The notes beneath the pieces are model-generated. The model had not been told where the DNA came from. It did no database searches and saw nothing but the letters and a program-made list of their open reading frames with translations. A DNA stretch of 64,000 nucleotides from Rhipicephalus microplus (taxonomy: Eukaryota > Arthropoda > Arachnida > Ixodida > Ixodidae): contig NC_134704.1 in assembly GCF_043290135.1 (NCBI RefSeq), forward strand, positions 15,082,001 to 15,146,000. The letters run 5' to 3'. The translations under genes and the position numbers were made by a program. Shown here piece after piece: positions 59,161-64,000 of this stretch. Position 1 is the first letter of the stretch. Each line of letters begins with the position of its first letter.

Positions 59161-59975
59161 ACACATCTTGTTACGCGTAAATACTGAATAATGTACCACC
59201 TTGCATATTCCTGTAACGTCCCCGTAATGTCTCCAATCGTAGACATGAAAACACCAAAAAGAAACTTATGCTCGACCTTGATCACCTCAGCAGCGACATC
59301 TTCATTGAAGAGCATGTGTATCCATACCAACAAGACCGACTTTCGATAATCTTGTATAAAGATAATGTTTGCCTATAGCAACAATTGCTCTGACACCATG
59401 CCTCCGATGGGATACGAACAAGGAATCTCTGTGTTTCGAGCACTGTGCATTACCTGCAGTTCTGCTACAATGACAGGACTTCAATTAAAAGCATCATTCA
59501 ATTAAAAGCCCTGAACGCTTACTTTGGCTTCTTTGTTTTTGGTTGTCTTTACATAATTACGTCTAACAAAAATTTCGTTGTTCGTTCACTTTTTTTTACC
59601 TCGAAGTTCTATTCGCGGACGTCATTCTATTTTCCACGTACTATCTTTTTGGCTTTGATACTTGCATGCAAGTCGCGGAATGCGTTATGCGCCGGTCTTA
59701 ACGAATACTGCGCTCTTTTCTTGGTTGCATATCTGGTGGAGAACTGTCGCTTGATCGGGCCATAAATGTCTGCAAAAGATGGTATTGATGGCGAAAGCAC
59801 CCCATGTACGATTGACACAACATTCCACTTCTCCCTTTCTTTCTCCCACTGATGATTGTTTTACACGCATCACTAGGTATCCTGTTTTTGTCTGATTCTA
59901 TGGTCAATGCAAAAAAGTACATCTTCAGCCTTTAGTCGTGTCTCCTGAGGCGATTTGCTAATAGAGGTGATTCGA

Positions 59976-60098
59976 ATGAGAGAAAAACCAAAAGCTGTAG
60001 AACTTTTCCCCAGCGAAGACGAAGCTTCAGAACTCCTACAAGCCACCGAAGAAACAAGGAAGGCAATGTCGACAGCACAGATCATGGAAGATGAGTGA
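59976..60098 (+). other. Short coding-like stretch, unrecognised
   Basis: A 40-codon acidic frame starts ATG at 59976 and includes ELFPSEDEASELLQATEETR. The same frame continues past its TGA as NLEDHERNAALANGFLQLES. It lies just left of the LINE fragment at 60200 and may be part of the same decayed repeat or an unrelated remnant. Confidence 0.25.
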
Positions 60099-60199
60099 AA
60101 CCTGGAGGACCATGAACGGAACGCTGCGTTAGCCAACGGCTTCCTGCAATTAGAGAGTCGCCCATCTTTCCACGAAGTCATGACTTGTTATCATATCTC

Positions 60200-60660
60200 T
60201 CGTAGGGCTTTTCCATTCATTGGAGCCGGTCCTCTTTGGAGTGACCGACAGTGTGGAATGCGAGGTCCGTGGCATCGAAGATGCAATCGACCATCTGCTA
60301 TGCCATTGCCCTCGATTTGCCTCTGAGAGACAAAAACTTTCCGCGCTTTGCGGCAAGTGGACGATCGGCCACTCTCTGAGCAGGTGCTGCTGGAGCACCG
60401 TCGTTGTCTTTCGTCGGCTCAAAAGGCAGTCAAAGCCATCTTGTGTTTTTGAGGACTACGGACCTATGTGAACGCTTTTGACTTTTGCATAGTACCATCG
60501 CTGCATACGCATCGGCCCATATACTGACGATTTTATGCTCTATTTCCATTCTCTTTTATCTGTCTCTCATCGTTATACTCCTCATTCCCCCAGCGTAGGG
60601 TAGCAAACCGGGCATGAGTCTGGCTAACCTCCATACCTTCTCGTTTGTACTTCCTTCCTT
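60200..60660 (+). mobile_element. LINE 3'-end fragment with 3' UTR
   Basis: A plus-strand piece reads AIDHLLCHCPRFASERQKLS, a C-terminal LINE knuckle motif. After a frameshift near 60375 it reads LSEQVLLEHRRCLSSAQKAV and then stops. Downstream, agcgtagggtagcaaaccgg (60592-60611) and gtctggctaacctcc form the 3'-UTR-like motif seen elsewhere, followed by a CT-rich tail into which a Ruka SINE inserted. Confidence 0.65.
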
Positions 60661-60922
60661 TCTTGCCCCGCCGCGGTGGTCTAGTGGCTAAGGTACTCGG
60701 CTGCTGACCCGCAGGTCGCGGGATCAAATCCCGGCTGCGGCGGCTGCATTTCCGATGGAGGCGGAAATGTTGTAGGCCCGTGTGCTCAGATTTGGGTGCA
60801 CGTTAAAGAACCCCAAGTAGTCAAAAATTTTCGGAGCCCTCCACTACGGCGTCTCTCATAATCATATGGTGGTTTTGGGACGTTAAACCCCACATATCAA
60901 TCAATCAATTCCTTCCTTTCTT
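60651..60922 (+). mobile_element. Ruka-type SINE with 14-bp target duplication
   Basis: This is a full-length copy at 60665-60908. Direct repeats ttccttcctttctt flank it at 60651-60664 and 60909-60922. It inserted in the CT-rich tail of a LINE 3'-end fragment (60200-60660). Confidence 0.9.
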
Positions 60923-60999
60923 CCTTCCTTCACCCAAAACATACTCGACCACAATATTGTCATCGGCCTTCTGGATGCTCAAAACAAAGTACTTCCGTT

Positions 61000-61312
61000 C
61001 ACGGGGTAGGTTCAATCATTTATCGCCCACCATCGAACCACATTGTTCGGACTGCGGAGAGGCGTATTGCTCATTAACTCGTATTCTGGCAATGTCCTGC
61101 GCTACATGACGCAGAGCTTTACAAAAAAGAGGACTTAAATGAAGCCCTAATTTGTGGCGACCTCTAGGTTCAACTTCGGGATGCCCAGATGGCCTGCGAG
61201 AGGGCGGAGTGCCACGGTCTTCCGGTCCCTACGTAGAAGCGGCCTGTGACTACCGCGGATTAACCCTAAAAGGGGGCATCACAACGCAGTAGCTGTCTGT
61301 CTGTCTGTCTGT
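61000..61312 (+). mobile_element. Second LINE 3'-end fragment with CTGT tail
   Basis: Broken plus-strand frames read PTIEPHCSDCGEAYCSLTRI and, after a frame change and a stop, VQLRDAQMACERAECHGLPV. These resemble the C-x-x-C-G-E knuckle and the final helix of LINE ORFs. A (GTCT)n tract at about 61290-61312 may be the tail. It differs from the fragment at 60200. Confidence 0.5.
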
Positions 61313-62349
61313 CATTGAGGAGGAGCACTTTCTCGCTGTTTCATATACAATAATCGTTTATTCCTTCCCCTTCTCAGTTAACGCCTGCAACAATAGAGGT
61401 GCCTGCACTGACGGCGTGTCGACATAAACCTACAATGTAGCGAATTCGGAATCCGGTCTTACGTCACTGTGGGCGGGCGTTATAGCGCGCGAGGAGAGGC
61501 CAGCGCCGACGTTAAGCGGTTCCGACGGGAGCGTGTGATGAAAATCCCCTTTGGCGACAGACACTCCGCAGCGAAGCGCACAAACACGCAATGTCTCACC
61601 CCTTTCCCACCGCAGTGCCGAGAAAAGACCCGCCGGGCATTCTGCTTTTGCTATTTTCGGCGGCCGCTTATATTTAGAGGCCGCCGCGAAGATTTTGTGA
61701 CTTTTATTCGCGCGACGCTCGTTCCGCGCCTGGCTCCCTTCTGTTTTCGACGGCGACCCACAAGAGCAAAGAAGTCCGAGTGGAGAGCAAGCGTTTGCCA
61801 TTTTTGTCTCTTTGCTCTGTCGCGGTACGTGAATAGGATCGCGGAAGTACTGCCCCGCTGTATGGCCATAAGCGTGCCAAACAGCCGCCCGTGTTCCCTG
61901 CATCGCGTCTGCCCGCTACTGTAACCGCAGCGTCGTTTTCTTTTTTGACGTGCGGACCCTACACCTGCAGACACTAATTGACTCTCAAATTCCAATAGAC
62001 CATGGGCAATTATAAGTGTCATGCGGTTCCTGTAATAATTTAAACGTGCCTATACGTACACTTTCCGAGAAAGTCGTGAAACACGGCGATAACTGCATTA
62101 CAATGCCAGGTGCTAATAGGGCACTGTGCAGCCTGTTAGTGTACGTCAGCCCCGCACCGCAACTTAAATATCGATATATCGTTACCTTTTCTCCTGTTTA
62201 AACTTTTCCTACTATAGAGGTCTTGCAGATTCGACAAGCTTTCGCATGAATGGTGAATGTATGTCATTTAAGTTTCTAGCTAGGGCGTCATTTCAAAGTC
62301 ATCGGCCTGTACCGTGTCAGATACTGCAAACATTAAAACATTAAACAAA

Positions 62350-62580
62350 CCGCTACGGTAGCTCAGTAATAGTGCATCGGAAGCGCTATTCGAAGGTAGC
62401 TGGTTTGGTTCCTACCCGTATCAAGTTATCTTTTTCCCCACTTTTCTTTCTTTGCTTTTACATTACAATCGCTAACTAACATCTCGGATACATTACAATT
62501 GTCAATAACATCTTGTATACTTTTCTTGGCATCATTGTCGGTTAGTTTCATTAATATTGTGTGATACGCAATGATGCATG
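62350..62580 (+). mobile_element. Second tRNA-derived SINE family (candidate)
   Basis: A tRNA-like head (cgctacggtagctcagtaat; B-box-like tggtttggttcctacc near 62401) is followed by a body unlike Ruka, with caagttatctttttccccac and cttggcatcattgtcggtta. I recall this head-body combination from tick sequences but cannot confirm it. Boundaries are approximate. Confidence 0.55.
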
Positions 62581-62739
62581 ATTTGCAATGAGTCTAATGA
62601 CTCATCACACGTTGGGTGGTTCCCTGTATACTACAGCTTCCTTAAATGGACACTAAAAGTCAATACAGAACTTCTCTACTGATGGCATGTATTTTTTTTT
62701 GCAGCTCCCTACCAGGCATCCTCCTCTCCATTCTCTTTC

Positions 62740-62830
62740 GGACCCTTGTTTTCCCACCCATGTGCAGGGCATCAAACCGGTTACCGGGCTAACCTCCCTG
62801 CACCTCTTTTACATCTCTCTTATCGCTTTC
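62740..62830 (+). repeat. LINE 3'-UTR-like motif
   Basis: The sequence atgtgcagggcatcaaaccg, then ccgggctaacctccctgcac and a CT-rich tail, is a good match to the dispersed motif. Confidence 0.55.
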
Positions 62831-64000
62831 ACCGCTACCGCTGGTTGCTGGTGTAATGATTCTGCTGCCTCGAATTACCGCGCCTCTCGACGTTGCATCG
62901 TGGAAGAAATGGACTCCCACGATAGGACCCCCCAAAATCCTGCAGGACAATTTAATAATGTCATAACCAACCAACCAATCGCGGACGTCAAGCGTTCACG
63001 CCTAATGTTCCACGATGACATAATAGAAAAAGCAATTGTGCATAATATAAGACACGTATTTAGAATGCATAACTTTCCTCCTCCTTTCTGTACATTCAAC
63101 TTTGAGGGCGTGTGATTTGCTCTGGGAAAACAAGGCACTCACCCACTCTTTGAAAGACGCTATGTCCTTCGGCACTCACAGACACTGCTCTGAAAGATGA
63201 TTACAGTAATTCAACCGCTCCTCGGACTCGTGTCTCTACTCTGCATATTCGGAGAGGATCCAGCAGCTACATTTTACGGAAGTGTGAACGATGTCGCAAG
63301 CGACGCAGCACTGAGCTGTAGTGACGATGAGCGTAACTAAATACTCTAAACAGAGTCTATCTAACTGGCCCGGCTGAGCGAAGGCGTGACTAGTTACGTC
63401 TGTTGCGCAGCGTGGGACACTTCTACGGAGCAACACATGTGTGGATCCCTTCTCAAGTGATTCCTGTTTCGCGCTACGTCTCACAAGCACTTACCACATT
63501 AGGACGACCGCGACATTCGTTTTGTATCGCGGCATTCTCGACCGTCTGGCTCAGCTGTTGGCTTCTCGGTCTTCGCCCATCATACAACGGAGTCAAAGCG
63601 GAAACGCACCCGCAGGAGGTACTATTGCGGCACGTATAAGCTACACGAGACTAACCTCTGCAAACATATCCGCGTAATAATACGGTAGCGTAACGAGCCA
63701 TTAGAGAGAATTGCAGTTCTGAAGATATGAACCTGGCTTGAAGGAAGCTCGCTGATGCTGTCCTGGTGTCATATTCGTGACTGACTGATAAACTCTTTTT
63801 TCGAAACACCACGGAGGCCCTTTTAACCTTCGCCAGAGGCATTAAACAAAAGCTCTGCAGCCGTTTAGCTATCCGAAGGGCAATCTTTCAAATAGATTGG
63901 GTTCCATGCAGATTATTCAGAATACTGCGAAGAGGCAGACCTATGGGCATACTTTTATAAACGCGTGCTACTAGGCCGATTCCCTCTGTATTTGGTATGC

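Larger units (their letters stand above)
61313..64000. other. No gene recognised; CpG-rich patch and repeats
   Basis: A GC-rich block at about 61430-61930 is open on both strands (151-157 codons) without a recognisable domain. The second SINE family (62350) and a LINE 3'-UTR-like motif (62740) follow. Nothing is recognised from 62840 to the end. Confidence 0.5.

Overview
The window looks like nuclear DNA of a hard tick (Ixodidae, probably a metastriate such as Rhipicephalus or a relative). The basis is many copies of a roughly 240-bp tRNA-headed SINE that I recognise as the tick family 'Ruka', a tick-style RTE-like LINE, long introns, and abundant AT, ATT and TTTC microsatellites. No operons, CRISPR arrays, rRNA genes or convincing functional tRNA genes are present. 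Most long open frames are random or lie inside repeats.

The one host gene I can support is a fibroblast growth factor (FGF) gene on the minus strand. Its last coding exon is 13032-13235. The preceding exon, 22171-22274, is exactly 104 bp, the classical FGF middle exon. Splice sites and phases fit, and the intron between them is 8,935 bp. The first coding exon was not found; it should lie to the right, either unseen or beyond 64,000. Everything from 22275 rightwards may therefore be intron 1 or upstream DNA of this gene.

The main mobile element is an RTE-like LINE at 47776-50960. Its 3' two thirds (end of the endonuclease plus reverse transcriptase) lie on the minus strand. Its 5' third (tRNA-like head, 5' region, start of the endonuclease) is inverted on the plus strand. 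The pair is flanked by one 11-bp direct repeat, the signature of a single twin-primed retrotransposition. Decayed LINE 3' ends lie at 29224-29700, 60200-60660 and 61000-61312, and a short LINE 3'-UTR-like motif recurs at six or more sites.

Ruka SINEs occur across the window (852, 8276, 14834, 18554, 22402, 60665 with target duplications; degraded copies at 25045, 28684, 34058, 51402, 57583, 58955 and perhaps 40330). A second tRNA-like SINE is at 62350. Small inverted-repeat DNA elements are at 11300-11523, 17757-17999, 32244-32311 and 51783-52471. An unrecognised coding-like block at 27712-28140 may be an exon or a pseudogene. No wholly new system is evident; the most informative items are the FGF gene and the twin-primed LINE.
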